NCBI RefSeq assembly: GCF_001417775.1
Contig: NZ_BBZJ01000034.1
Coordinates: 1-64,000 of the forward strand
Direction: 5' to 3'
Length of the DNA: 64,000 nucleotides
Source: Streptomyces sp. TP-A0356
Lineage (GTDB): Bacteria > Actinomycetota > Actinomycetes > Streptomycetales > Streptomycetaceae
Position numbers and translations under genes: made by a program. The notes below the pieces were generated by a model. It saw only the letters and a list, made by a program, of their open reading frames with translations, was not told the DNA's origin and did not search any database. This document shows, one piece after another, positions 57,422 through 64,000 of the stretch (positions within the stretch are counted from its first letter, which is position 1; each line of letters begins with the position of its first letter).

Positions 57422-59361
57422 TTCTTGTGTCCCCCAAGGGCGATCTGCATGGTCTGGTCACTGTCTCCGTGTCCGGCCCAGGTGGGCCGCTGCCCCGGCG
57501 CGTGCGCACCGACGGCCCGCTGCGGTATGACCGGGCTGTCCTGCGGCTCGGCCGCGTCGGACGGCCGCTTCCTCTCCTGCCGCAGCGTCCAGCGCCATAC
57601 GAAGAGGGGCGAGGCCGTGATCAGCAGGGCGATCGAGGCCCAGGTGATCATCGCGGGATGGGAGTGACCGAGGAGGAGGCCGGCGGCGATCGAGCCGCCG
57701 AAGACCAGGACGAAGAACAGATGGATCCGGAAGGTCCCGAACAGGGTGTCCGGGCTTGTCGAAGCCCCCTTGGGAGTGACCACGAACGTGCTCTTGCGAC
57801 GCAGCACGGCGTCCATGAGCGAGCGGGCGTAGACGGGCGCCGACAGCGCCGACATCACCATCCCGGCCACGCCGCCGGAGCCCTCCGGCTCGTGCGGCGA
57901 GACGTTGTGCCGGCGGTTCCAGATGTACAGGCCGATCTGCAGCGCCGAGGCGTTGCCGTACAGCATCAGCCAGACCGTCGGGTCGATGTTCACACCCGAG
58001 GCGCCCAGCCCCAGGAACAGCGCACAACTCAGCGCCGCCAGGATCCAGTTGAGGGCCGACATCGGATAGAAGACGATCATCATCGTGTAGTTGAAGAGCT
58101 TGCCCGGCGACAGCGAGAAGAAGCCCTTCCAGTACTGCTTGAGGATCGTCTCGTACGTGCCCCGTGACCAGCGCAGCTGCTGGGTGAAGAAGTCCGTCCA
58201 GGCGCCCGGGCCCTCGCCGACCGCGAGCACGTCCGGGGTGTAGACCGACCTCCACTTCTTCCCGGTGGCGGGGTTGCGGTGGCGGTGCATCTCGAAGCCG
58301 GTCGCCATGTCCTCGGTGATCGAGTCGTACAGCCCGCCGATCTGCTTGAGCGCCTTGATGCGTACGGCGTTGGAGGTGCCGACGAACATGGGGGCGCCGT
58401 AGCGGTTGCCGGCCCGCTGGATCAGCGCGTGGAAGAGGAACTGCTGCGACTCTGCGGCCTTGGTGACGAAGGTGTCGTAGTTGCCGTACACCTGGGGGCC
58501 GATGACGAAGCCGACGTCCGGGTCGCGGAAGAAGCCCAGCATCCTCTCCAGATAGTTGGGCAGCGGCACGTGGTCGGTGTCCACGGAGGCGAAGTAGTCG
58601 TACTCGTCGCCGTGCGCCTCCAGCCAGGCGTTGTAGTTGCCGTGCTTCGTCCTGGCGCGGTGCGGGCCCTTGGGCTGGTTCCACCTGGGGATGCCCTTGC
58701 GGGTGAAGTGGTGCACACCCAGGCGCTCGCAGACCGCCTTCACCTCCGGGTCGTCGCCCTCGTCGAGGAGCCAGACATGCAGAAGGCCCCGGTGCCGCAG
58801 CCGTACGGCCGCCTCCAGGGTCTTCGTCACCATCGACAGCGGTTCCTTGCCGGGGACGTACGTGGTGATGAAGGCGACTCTGGTGCCGGTCTCGGGCACC
58901 ACCGGGATCGGGTCGCGGGCGACCAGCGTGGCGTGCGCGTTCGACAGCACGTTCATGCAGCGGAAGAACTCGATCAGGCCGATCGAGACGAGCATCACGA
59001 CGTCGAGGGCCGGCAGGAAGTCGTAGGCGGGATAGTCGCGTTCGGTCCAGTGCGCGGGCTGGAGCAGCCAGGCGAGCAGGATCAGCGACAGCAGCGGCGC
59101 CGCACTCAGCATGAGGGCGGCGCGGACGCGGTGCGGCTCGTGGGAGAGCAGTGAGCGGTACTGGACCTTGTACGGCTTGGTGGGATCCGGTTGTGTGAGG
59201 GGTCCCGCCAGCCGGCTGTAGTGCTCGTAGTCGTATCTGGGAAGTGTGTTCCGGATCCGGTGGATGCTGCCGGTGTGGCCCGTCCGGTGTGCCGGCACCC
59301 TGAGCCGGGTCGTCTCTGACGGGTCGAAGTCCTGCCGGGCGCCCGTCGGCGTCGACGTCAT
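57418..59361 (-). CDS. cslA: Cellulose synthase-like glycosyltransferase CslA
   Basis: The 647-residue GT2 enzyme starts at 59361. After a cytoplasmic tail and two helices it shows AFITTYVPGKEPLSMVTKTL, the metal-binding DxD in YFASVDTDHVPLPNYLE, the TED motif LYDSITEDMATGFEMHRH and the QxxRW motif FTQQLRWSRGTYE, followed by four more helices. These are the catalytic signatures of processive beta-glycan synthases. It makes a cellulose-like or GlcNAc-containing polymer at hyphal tips. The promoter lies in the 300-base gap upstream. Downstream it is translationally coupled to glxA. Confidence 0.96.
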   Translation of the reverse strand: MTSTPTGARQDFDPSETTRLRVPAHRTGHTGSIHRIRNTLPRYDYEHYSRLAGPLTQPDPTKPYKVQYRSLLSHEPHRVRAALMLSAAPLLSLILLAWLLQPAHWTERDYPAYDFLPALDVVMLVSIGLIEFFRCMNVLSNAHATLVARDPIPVVPETGTRVAFITTYVPGKEPLSMVTKTLEAAVRLRHRGLLHVWLLDEGDDPEVKAVCERLGVHHFTRKGIPRWNQPKGPHRARTKHGNYNAWLEAHGDEYDYFASVDTDHVPLPNYLERMLGFFRDPDVGFVIGPQVYGNYDTFVTKAAESQQFLFHALIQRAGNRYGAPMFVGTSNAVRIKALKQIGGLYDSITEDMATGFEMHRHRNPATGKKWRSVYTPDVLAVGEGPGAWTDFFTQQLRWSRGTYETILKQYWKGFFSLSPGKLFNYTMMIVFYPMSALNWILAALSCALFLGLGASGVNIDPTVWLMLYGNASALQIGLYIWNRRHNVSPHEPEGSGGVAGMVMSALSAPVYARSLMDAVLRRKSTFVVTPKGASTSPDTLFGTFRIHLFFVLVFGGSIAAGLLLGHSHPAMITWASIALLITASPLFVWRWTLRQERKRPSDAAEPQDSPVIPQRAVGAHAPGQRPTWAGHGDSDQTMQIALGGHKK

Positions 59362-59664
59362 GAGTCATCCCCCCGCACGCATACGTGCGCGTGTTCGTTG
59401 ATCTTTCGCCCGCCCGCTCCGGTCCCCCTCGACCATCGCGAACGGTCAGTGACTGGTCGGCCTCACCGCGTCACGTATCATATCGACACGAAACGCGACC
59501 TTCCGGTTGCATGATGCCCCCCTCGACATCCGTTCAGCCGGGACCCCCATCCCGCGCGCCGCAACCGGCCCGAGCCCCCAACTGCCCTCTCTCGGCAGTC
59601 CCTTGACGTCCAGGGTTCTATGGCGTCCGGCATGATCGCAAGAGCGAAACACGGTGTTTACCGG
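59362..59664. other. Intergenic region upstream of cslA
   Basis: I see no coding sequence here. The region contains an AT-rich patch (CACGTATCATATCGACACGA, about 59469), a likely place for the cslA promoter. A short hairpin ACTGCC/GGCAGT (59581-59586 with 59594-59599) could end transcription of the FadR-like gene. A TTGACG at 59603 is followed by no clear -10 box. Confidence 0.5.
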
Positions 59665-60228
59665 TCATACCCGCTCATTGAGACGCTTCTTGGAGTCTTC
59701 TGGTGCGGTTGAGACCACCTGTGTACGGAAGTTGAGAAAGTGTTGCCTCATGGCCTCCTTTGCGGGTACGGCATCCCCGGACCGCACCGCGTCGAGGATC
59801 TCCCGGTGCTGCCGGCAGATGACCTCCGGATCCCGCGGCACGTCCACCAGATCCGTGCGGACGCGGTGGAACGCGTCCCGGAAGGCCCCCAGCACCTCGC
59901 TCGGCAGCGCGTTGCCCAGCCCTCGGTAGAGGGTGGCGTGAAAGGCGCGGTCGGTCTCGGCGAGGCCGGCCCCTTGCCCGGTCTCCTGTTCCATACGATC
60001 GACGAGTGCGTCCAGTGCGACGAGGTCCCGCTCCGGCACCCGGCTGGCCAGCCGGGAGACCAGTCCCGTCTCCACCGCCTCGCGCACCGAGTTCCGGCCG
60101 GCGCCGAGCGGCGTCATGAGTTCGGGCTCGGTCGGCAGGACCGCGCCCGGGGGCAGGCGGCGGTCGACGATGAGTCTCCTGATCCGCTCCTGCAGGTCGC
60201 GTCCCATGGCCAGAGGCCATCCAGCCAA
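59665..60228 (-). CDS. FadR-type GntR regulator with an internal deletion
   Basis: The 187-residue product starts like a FadR-family repressor (GRDLQERIRRLIVDRRLPPG, LPTEPELMTPLGAGRNSVRE), so helices 1-3 of the winged helix are present. At about residue 50 it jumps directly to AVETGLVSRLASRVPERDLV, a segment from inside the FCD ligand domain. The recognition wing and the start of the FCD (about 60 residues in relatives) are missing. The joint lies at REA(V), a motif expected on both sides, so an in-frame deletion between short repeats is likely. DNA binding is probably lost. Met at 60207 is an alternative start. Confidence 0.75.
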   Translation of the reverse strand: MAGWPLAMGRDLQERIRRLIVDRRLPPGAVLPTEPELMTPLGAGRNSVREAVETGLVSRLASRVPERDLVALDALVDRMEQETGQGAGLAETDRAFHATLYRGLGNALPSEVLGAFRDAFHRVRTDLVDVPRDPEVICRQHREILDAVRSGDAVPAKEAMRQHFLNFRTQVVSTAPEDSKKRLNERV

Positions 60229-60260
60229 TCGGTGCGGGCTCCCCGTGCGGAGGGATGCGA

Positions 60261-60290
60261 AATGGCCCCTCGGGTGAGCGAGGGGCCATT
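60261..60290. terminator. Perfect hairpin between tRNA-Lys and the FadR-like gene
   Basis: AATGGCCCCTCG (60261-60272) pairs with CGAGGGGCCATT (60279-60290) around a 6-base loop, just beyond the 3' end of the reverse-strand tRNA. Most likely it terminates the tRNA transcript. Confidence 0.85.
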
Positions 60291-60297
60291 CCGGTCG

Positions 60298-60371
60298 TGC
60301 GCCGCCAGGGACTCGAACCCCGGACCCGCTGATTAAGAGTCAGCTGCTCTAACCAACTGAGCTAGCGGCGC
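60298..60371 (-). tRNA. tRNA-Lys (anticodon CUU)
   Basis: The reverse strand gives a 74-base cloverleaf. The acceptor is GCGCCGC/GCGGCGC with discriminator A, the D arm has AGCTCAGTTGGTTAGAGC, the anticodon stem encloses CTCTTAA (anticodon CTT), and the T arm is CCGGGGTTCGAGTCCCTGG. CCA is not encoded. A terminator follows it. Confidence 0.96.
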
Positions 60372-60591
60372 CTGCTGACCTGGAGAACTCTACCCGATGT
60401 GGAGGGGTGCTCCTGTCCGTGGGGCGCGGCGGCGGCCCGTCGTCCGGATGTGCCCGGACGCGCCGAGAGCGGCCCGTGTACATCATTCGGACCGTCAACA
60501 TGCGGTTCCGGTGGCGGGTTGGAAAACTGACGGTCATACAGAAATGAGGGTGATTCACCTCAAAACGAACAGGGAGTGTGAGGGTCGTCTC

Positions 60592-61941
60592 ATGGAGACT
60601 CCGGTATTCGAGGAATTCGAACCCCAGCGTGGCTGCGACTGCCCAGGATGCGTACACGGGTACCATGGCGTCCCCCTCCCCTCCCTCTTCGGGCCGGCCG
60701 GCCGCCCGGCGGTGCGCAAGGCCCTCGCCCTGGCCGCCGCCGCGGGCACGGTGCTCGGAGTGGGTCATGCGGCGCCGGCCGTGGCGGCCGCCCACGCGCC
60801 GCTGCGGCCGGGGACCCCCGCGGAGGACGATCCTCCCGCCACCCCGCAGGGCCGCACGGCACCGCTGCACGGCTCGGGCTGGATGCCGGCCCCGGCCCTG
60901 GTGCCCACGACGACCCGGGCGCAGATCATCAACCGGGCGAAGAAGTGGGTCAGCGCCCAGGTCCCGTACAGCATGGACAAGTACTGGTCGGACGGTTACC
61001 GGCAGGACTGCTCCGGCTTCGTCTCGATGGCCTGGAACCTCGGTACCAACGAGTGGACGGGCAGCCTCGACCGGTTCGGCGTCCGCATCGCCAAGGACGA
61101 TCTGCAGCCGGGTGACATGCTCCTCTTCCACAACCCCGCCAACCCGGAGAAGGGCTCGCACGTCGTCATCTTCGGCGGCTGGACGGACTACACGCACACG
61201 TACTACATCGCCTACGAGCAGACCCCGCCGGTGGCCCGTCGGCAGTCCACGCCGTACGCGTACTGGGTCAATTCCGGCCGCTATGTGCCGTACCGCTACA
61301 AGCACATCGTCGACAGCAAGGGCGGCACCCAGGGCAAGGACGCACCGGTCCCGGTGAACCTGCCCGCCTCGTCGGTGCGCTATCCGGGTGCCGCCTCCTT
61401 CGGTCCGGGCGCCGACAACGTGCACGTCACCGAGCTCGGCGGGCTCCTCGTCTCGCGCGGCGGGGCCCGCTTCTACACGAGGGGTCCCGGGCCGCGCTGG
61501 AGCGAGGCGGACCGGCGGGCCACGCAGGCGTTCCAGCGGGCGCAGGGGTGGACGGGACGGGACGCGGACGGGCTGCCGGGGCCGACGACCTGGCAGTACC
61601 TGGCGCGGAAGAGGGGCAGGGACATCCCTCCGTCCGCGACTCCCGCCGGGGCCGCGGCTCCCGTCGGCGCCGCGGGGGCGCCGGGTGCCTCCTCGCCCGG
61701 AGTGCCCGGCTATCCGGGTCCGAGCAAGTTCCGGCCGGGCGCGAACAATCCGTACGTCACCCTGCTGGGCCGACAGCTGGTCAGGAAGGGGTTCGGCGCG
61801 CACTACACCGGCGGGCCCGGGCCGCGCTGGAGCGAGGCCGACCGGCGCAACGTCGAGGCGTTCCAGCGGTCCCAGGGCTGGCGCGGTGCCGCGGCCGACG
61901 GTTACCCGGGACCGGAGACCTGGCGGCGCCTGTTCTCCTGA
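60592..61941 (+). CDS. Secreted NlpC/P60-type cell-wall hydrolase with two peptidoglycan-binding repeats
   Basis: The 449-residue protein starts METPVFEEFEPQRGCDCPGC at 60592 after GAGGG (a start at 60544 is possible). An N-terminal CDCPGCVHG motif precedes a hydrophobic export segment (ALALAAAAGTVLGVGHAAPA). An amidase-type domain (about 125-265) shows QDCSGFVSMAWNLG with its catalytic Cys and GSHVVIFGGW with the His. Two C-terminal repeats (about 280-350 and 380-449) share FGPGADN or FRPGANN, a LV-x-RG/KG segment, and GPGPRWSEADRR then FQRxQGW. It should cut peptidoglycan peptide bonds outside the cell. Confidence 0.92.
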   Translation: METPVFEEFEPQRGCDCPGCVHGYHGVPLPSLFGPAGRPAVRKALALAAAAGTVLGVGHAAPAVAAAHAPLRPGTPAEDDPPATPQGRTAPLHGSGWMPAPALVPTTTRAQIINRAKKWVSAQVPYSMDKYWSDGYRQDCSGFVSMAWNLGTNEWTGSLDRFGVRIAKDDLQPGDMLLFHNPANPEKGSHVVIFGGWTDYTHTYYIAYEQTPPVARRQSTPYAYWVNSGRYVPYRYKHIVDSKGGTQGKDAPVPVNLPASSVRYPGAASFGPGADNVHVTELGGLLVSRGGARFYTRGPGPRWSEADRRATQAFQRAQGWTGRDADGLPGPTTWQYLARKRGRDIPPSATPAGAAAPVGAAGAPGASSPGVPGYPGPSKFRPGANNPYVTLLGRQLVRKGFGAHYTGGPGPRWSEADRRNVEAFQRSQGWRGAAADGYPGPETWRRLFS

Positions 61942-62011
61942 CCCCCGTCCCGGCCCGATTCCCGACGCACCTCGGCACGGCACTTCCCGGCGCGGAGGCA
62001 TGGAGGCACGT

Positions 62012-63721
62012 ATGAGTACGACATCGCAGACCCCGGAGCCGAATCAACCACCGGACCGGGCGGACGCCCGGCGCGAAGGGGCGCCGGATCAGGAGGGTGG
62101 CCGGTGCGAGGGGGCGTCGGGAGGGGCAGGTGGCCGGTGCGAGGGGGCGCCGGGCCAGGGGGGTGGCCGGTGCGAGGGGGCGCCGGGCCGGGAGGGTGGC
62201 CGGTGCGAGGGGGCGCCGGGCCGGGAGGGTGGCCGGTGCGAGGCGGCGCCGGGCCGGGAGGGTGGCCGGTGCGAGGGGGCGCCGGGCCGGGAGGGTGGCC
62301 GGTGCGAGGGGGCGCCGGGCCAGGCGGGTGACCGGCATGAGGGGGCGGTAACGGACCGGGGGGCTGCCCGGCGTGAAGGGGCGCCGGAGTCGGCGGGTGT
62401 TGGGCATGGTGGGGGGTCGGAAGGGGCGAGCGCTCGGCATGGTGGGGCGTCCGAGTCGGCGGGTGTTGGGCATGGTGGGGGGTCGGAAGGGGCGAGCGCT
62501 CGGCATGGTGGGGCGTCCGAGTCGGCGGGTGTTGGGCATGGTGGGGGGTCGGAAGGGGCGAGCGCTCGGCATGGTGGGGCGTCCGAGTCGGCTGGCGCTC
62601 GGCATGAGGAGGTGGCGGCGGATCACGCTGGTGCCCGGCAGGCCCGGATCATTCACGGCGAGTCGACCACCGAGATCCCCGTCCATCTGCTGTTCCGGGA
62701 CGAATCCGGCCCGGTCTCCGTGCCGCTCGCCCCGGCCGTCGTGGCGCGGCGGCTCGGCGCGGACGAGCAGGCGCGGGCAGCCCGGCCCGCGCCGCAGGGG
62801 CGCCGGGTGCCGGCCGCCGATCCCGAACTGGCCGAGCGGCCCGCGCGGGTGCTGTCCGGCGCGGTGGGCGTGCTGGCCGGTCTCGGCGGGATGGCCGGCT
62901 GTGCGGCCGTCACATGGTGGGCGGGGGTCCTGCCGCCGGACGCGGCCCGCGCGCTGGAACTTCCGGTGTCCGGGGGCACCGGGGCCGGGCTGGTGCAGTG
63001 GGCCGCGTACGCCGGGGCGGGCACGCTCGCCCTCCTCGGCTTCGGCGGGCTCGCGCGTGGGCGTACCGGGCGCGCCTGGGTGCTCGCCCGGTGCGGCCGC
63101 TACCGGGGCACGGTCCGCCGCACGGGCCTGCTGTGGCTCAGCCCGCTGGTGCTGCGCCGCCGGGTCGACGTACGGCTGCGGCACTGGCGCAGCGAACCGA
63201 TGCCCGCGGTCGACGCCCATGGCGTACCGCTGCGCGTGGTCCTGCTGGTGACCTGGCGGGTCAAGGACACCGCGCGGGCGGTGCTGGGTACGGAGGACCA
63301 CGAGACGTATCTGCGGGAGTGCGTGGAGTCGGCGCTCGCGCGGGTGCTGCCCCAGGTGTCGGCCGATCTGCCCACGGCGAAGGACGGGGTGACCCTGCGT
63401 CATGTCGAGGCAGCCGCCGACACACTCACCCGGCTGGTGGCTCAGGACGCGGCGCCGGTCGGTCTGGAGGTGTTCTCGACGCAGCCGACACGTGTCGAGT
63501 ACGCCCCCGAGGTCGCCGAGTGGATCCAGCGTCGCCGTATCGCCGCGCTGGATGCCCGGCACCGCGACACGGTGCTCAGCTCGGTCGTCGACTCGGTGGA
63601 GGACACCATCACCCGGCTGACCACGCGCGGCCTGGTCGAACTCGACGACTACGAGCGCAAGGCGCTGGTGAAGGACCTGACGGTGGCGTTCTACACGGGG
63701 CGTCCGGCCGACGGGGTCTGA
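62012..63721 (+). CDS. SPFH/band 7 membrane protein with two large N-terminal minisatellite repeats
   Basis: The start at 62012 follows GGAGG by six bases, giving 569 residues. Residues about 28-116 are 11-residue units GGRCEGAPGRE, and about 126-191 are 22-residue units built from ESAGVGHGGGSEGASARHGG. After a variable stretch come two helices (GAVGVLAGLGGMAGCAAVTW; GTGAGLVQWAAYAGAGTLAL) and an SPFH domain (about 350-560) with DVRLRHWRSEPMPAVDAHGV, RVVLLVTWRVKDTARAVLG and a final HRDTVLSSVVDSVEDTITRL. SPFH proteins scaffold membrane microdomains. The Cys and His in the repeats are unusual. Confidence 0.88.
   Translation: MSTTSQTPEPNQPPDRADARREGAPDQEGGRCEGASGGAGGRCEGAPGQGGGRCEGAPGREGGRCEGAPGREGGRCEAAPGREGGRCEGAPGREGGRCEGAPGQAGDRHEGAVTDRGAARREGAPESAGVGHGGGSEGASARHGGASESAGVGHGGGSEGASARHGGASESAGVGHGGGSEGASARHGGASESAGARHEEVAADHAGARQARIIHGESTTEIPVHLLFRDESGPVSVPLAPAVVARRLGADEQARAARPAPQGRRVPAADPELAERPARVLSGAVGVLAGLGGMAGCAAVTWWAGVLPPDAARALELPVSGGTGAGLVQWAAYAGAGTLALLGFGGLARGRTGRAWVLARCGRYRGTVRRTGLLWLSPLVLRRRVDVRLRHWRSEPMPAVDAHGVPLRVVLLVTWRVKDTARAVLGTEDHETYLRECVESALARVLPQVSADLPTAKDGVTLRHVEAAADTLTRLVAQDAAPVGLEVFSTQPTRVEYAPEVAEWIQRRRIAALDARHRDTVLSSVVDSVEDTITRLTTRGLVELDDYERKALVKDLTVAFYTGRPADGV
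62096..62359 (+). repeat. 33-bp coding minisatellite, about eight units
   Basis: Units starting GGTGGCCGGTGCGAGG begin at 62096, 62129, 62162, 62195, 62228, 62261, 62294 and a diverged one at 62327. The spacing is exactly 33 bases and the frame is kept, giving an 11-residue repeat. Confidence 0.96.
62387..62584 (+). repeat. 66-bp coding minisatellite, three exact units
   Basis: Three units beginning GAGTCGGCGGGTGTTGGGCA start at 62387, 62453 and 62519, and a fourth begins at 62585 but diverges. They encode a 22-residue Gly/Ser/His repeat. Confidence 0.96.
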
Positions 63722-63771
63722 AAGCCCTGCTGATTGGTATGGACATGTTCAACTGACGGCAATAATCTGGG

Positions 63772-63787
63772 ACTTGGTCTAGACCTG
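63772..63787. promoter_or_regulatory. DasR-type operator before the LPMO gene
   Basis: ACTTGGTCTAGACCTG (63772-63787) contains the full GGTCTAGACC palindrome and matches the dre consensus closely. It lies about 45 bases before the LPMO start. A weaker TTGGTATGGACA copy lies at about 63734. The same palindrome controls chitinolytic genes in Streptomyces. Confidence 0.8.
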
Positions 63788-63830
63788 CACGGCTCACTGA
63801 ACTTCCCCCACGTTCTCCAGGAGCGGCAGC

Positions 63831-64000
63831 ATGCGCACAAGGACCAGGTTGTACGCCGCCGTGCTGGGCCTCGCGACCGCCGGAGCCTTCGTGCTCTCCA
63901 CCGGTGGCGCCAGCGCCCACGGCTACACCGACCAGCCCCTCAGCAGGCAGAAGATGTGTGCCGCGAACGGCGGCATCGTCACCGGCTGCGGCGACATCCA
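63831..64000 (+). CDS. Chitin-active lytic polysaccharide monooxygenase (AA10), 5' part only
   Basis: The gene starts at 63831 after CCAGGAGCGGC and runs off the window with 56 residues visible. A signal peptide (RLYAAVLGLATAGAFVLSTG) ends GGASAHGYTDQPLSRQKMCA. Cleavage before His would leave the N-terminal His that forms the copper histidine brace of AA10 enzymes, and HGYTDQPLSRQ is typical of chitin-active members. They oxidatively cleave crystalline chitin. The DasR-type site upstream links it to the GlcNAc PTS genes at the left end of the window. Confidence 0.9.
   Translation, partial: MRTRTRLYAAVLGLATAGAFVLSTGGASAHGYTDQPLSRQKMCAANGGIVTGCGDI

Noticed and set aside
60298..60371. tRNA-Lys as an integration site.
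   Set aside because: No integrase or duplicated tRNA end is present; flanking genes look chromosomal.
60372..60591. Possible ydaO (c-di-AMP) riboswitch ahead of the cell-wall hydrolase.
   Set aside because: These often precede such genes in Streptomyces, but I could not find the conserved core here.
61781..63562. 593-residue reverse ORF opposite the SPFH gene.
   Set aside because: It consists of antisense repeats and off-frame sequence; the forward SPFH domain is clear.

Overview
The window is a piece of a high-GC actinomycete chromosome, almost certainly Streptomyces. The evidence is pervasive G/C at third codon positions, frequent GTG starts, DasR-type operators beside N-acetylglucosamine PTS genes, a cslA-glxA-cslZ locus, class E and class F sortases, and paired DUF1707, DUF445 and DUF6412 genes. 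Most of it reads as conserved core chromosome; about 25.2 to 33.0 kb is accessory.

Layout. 0-2.3 kb: a secreted lipoprotein, a membrane-tethered PemK/MazF-like protein and a metallo-beta-lactamase-fold hydrolase. 2.3-5.6 kb: GlcNAc phosphotransferase permeases nagE2 and nagE1 and the IIB protein nagF, with DasR-type sites. 5.7-9.4 kb: rph, a lipoprotein, rdgB, tRNA-Leu(UAG), a GroES-like protein, a DUF3618 protein and the peroxiredoxin bcp. 9.5-14.7 kb: a class A penicillin-binding protein and a three-gene ABC-2 exporter. 14.8-19.6 kb: a DUF1707/LiaF-like protein, a decayed SGNH/GDSL hydrolase, DUF445 and MFS membrane proteins. 19.7-25.1 kb: small membrane proteins, a DJ-1/AraC regulator, an atypical response regulator without its phospho-acceptor Asp, Hsp20, DUF2267 and AhpD-like proteins.

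25.2-33.0 kb: an accessory island resembling a defence locus. It has an 89-aa protein, a DUF6879 protein and an NB-ARC/TPR STAND ATPase in one tight operon, then a GNAT enzyme, a PLD-helicase-DUF3427 protein and the broken remains of a YDG/SRA-domain gene.

33.0-45.4 kb: SEC-C protein, GH30 galactanase-like enzyme, class E sortase, MFS exporter with divergent HxlR regulator and three operator copies, DUF6412 and YidC/Oxa1 pair, FAH-family enzyme, a divergent ROK-regulator/oxidoreductase/UPF0303 locus around a 23-bp palindrome, and an LAXTG surface protein that is a likely sortase E substrate. 45.5-52.0 kb: a phosphonate (probably 2-aminoethylphosphonate) locus with GntR/HutC regulator, FAD oxidoreductase, phosphonatase-like hydrolase and a four-gene ABC importer. 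52.1-64.0 kb: HAD phosphatase, surface protein with class F sortase, cslZ facing glxA-cslA, a FadR-like regulator with an internal deletion, tRNA-Lys(CUU), an NlpC/P60-type cell-wall hydrolase, an SPFH protein with large coding minisatellites, and the start of a chitin-active LPMO behind another DasR-type site.

Two themes run through the window. The GGTCTA-ACC operator family occurs at the GlcNAc PTS, the phosphonate locus and the LPMO. Short tandem repeats, mostly with periods divisible by three, are unusually common both inside and between genes.
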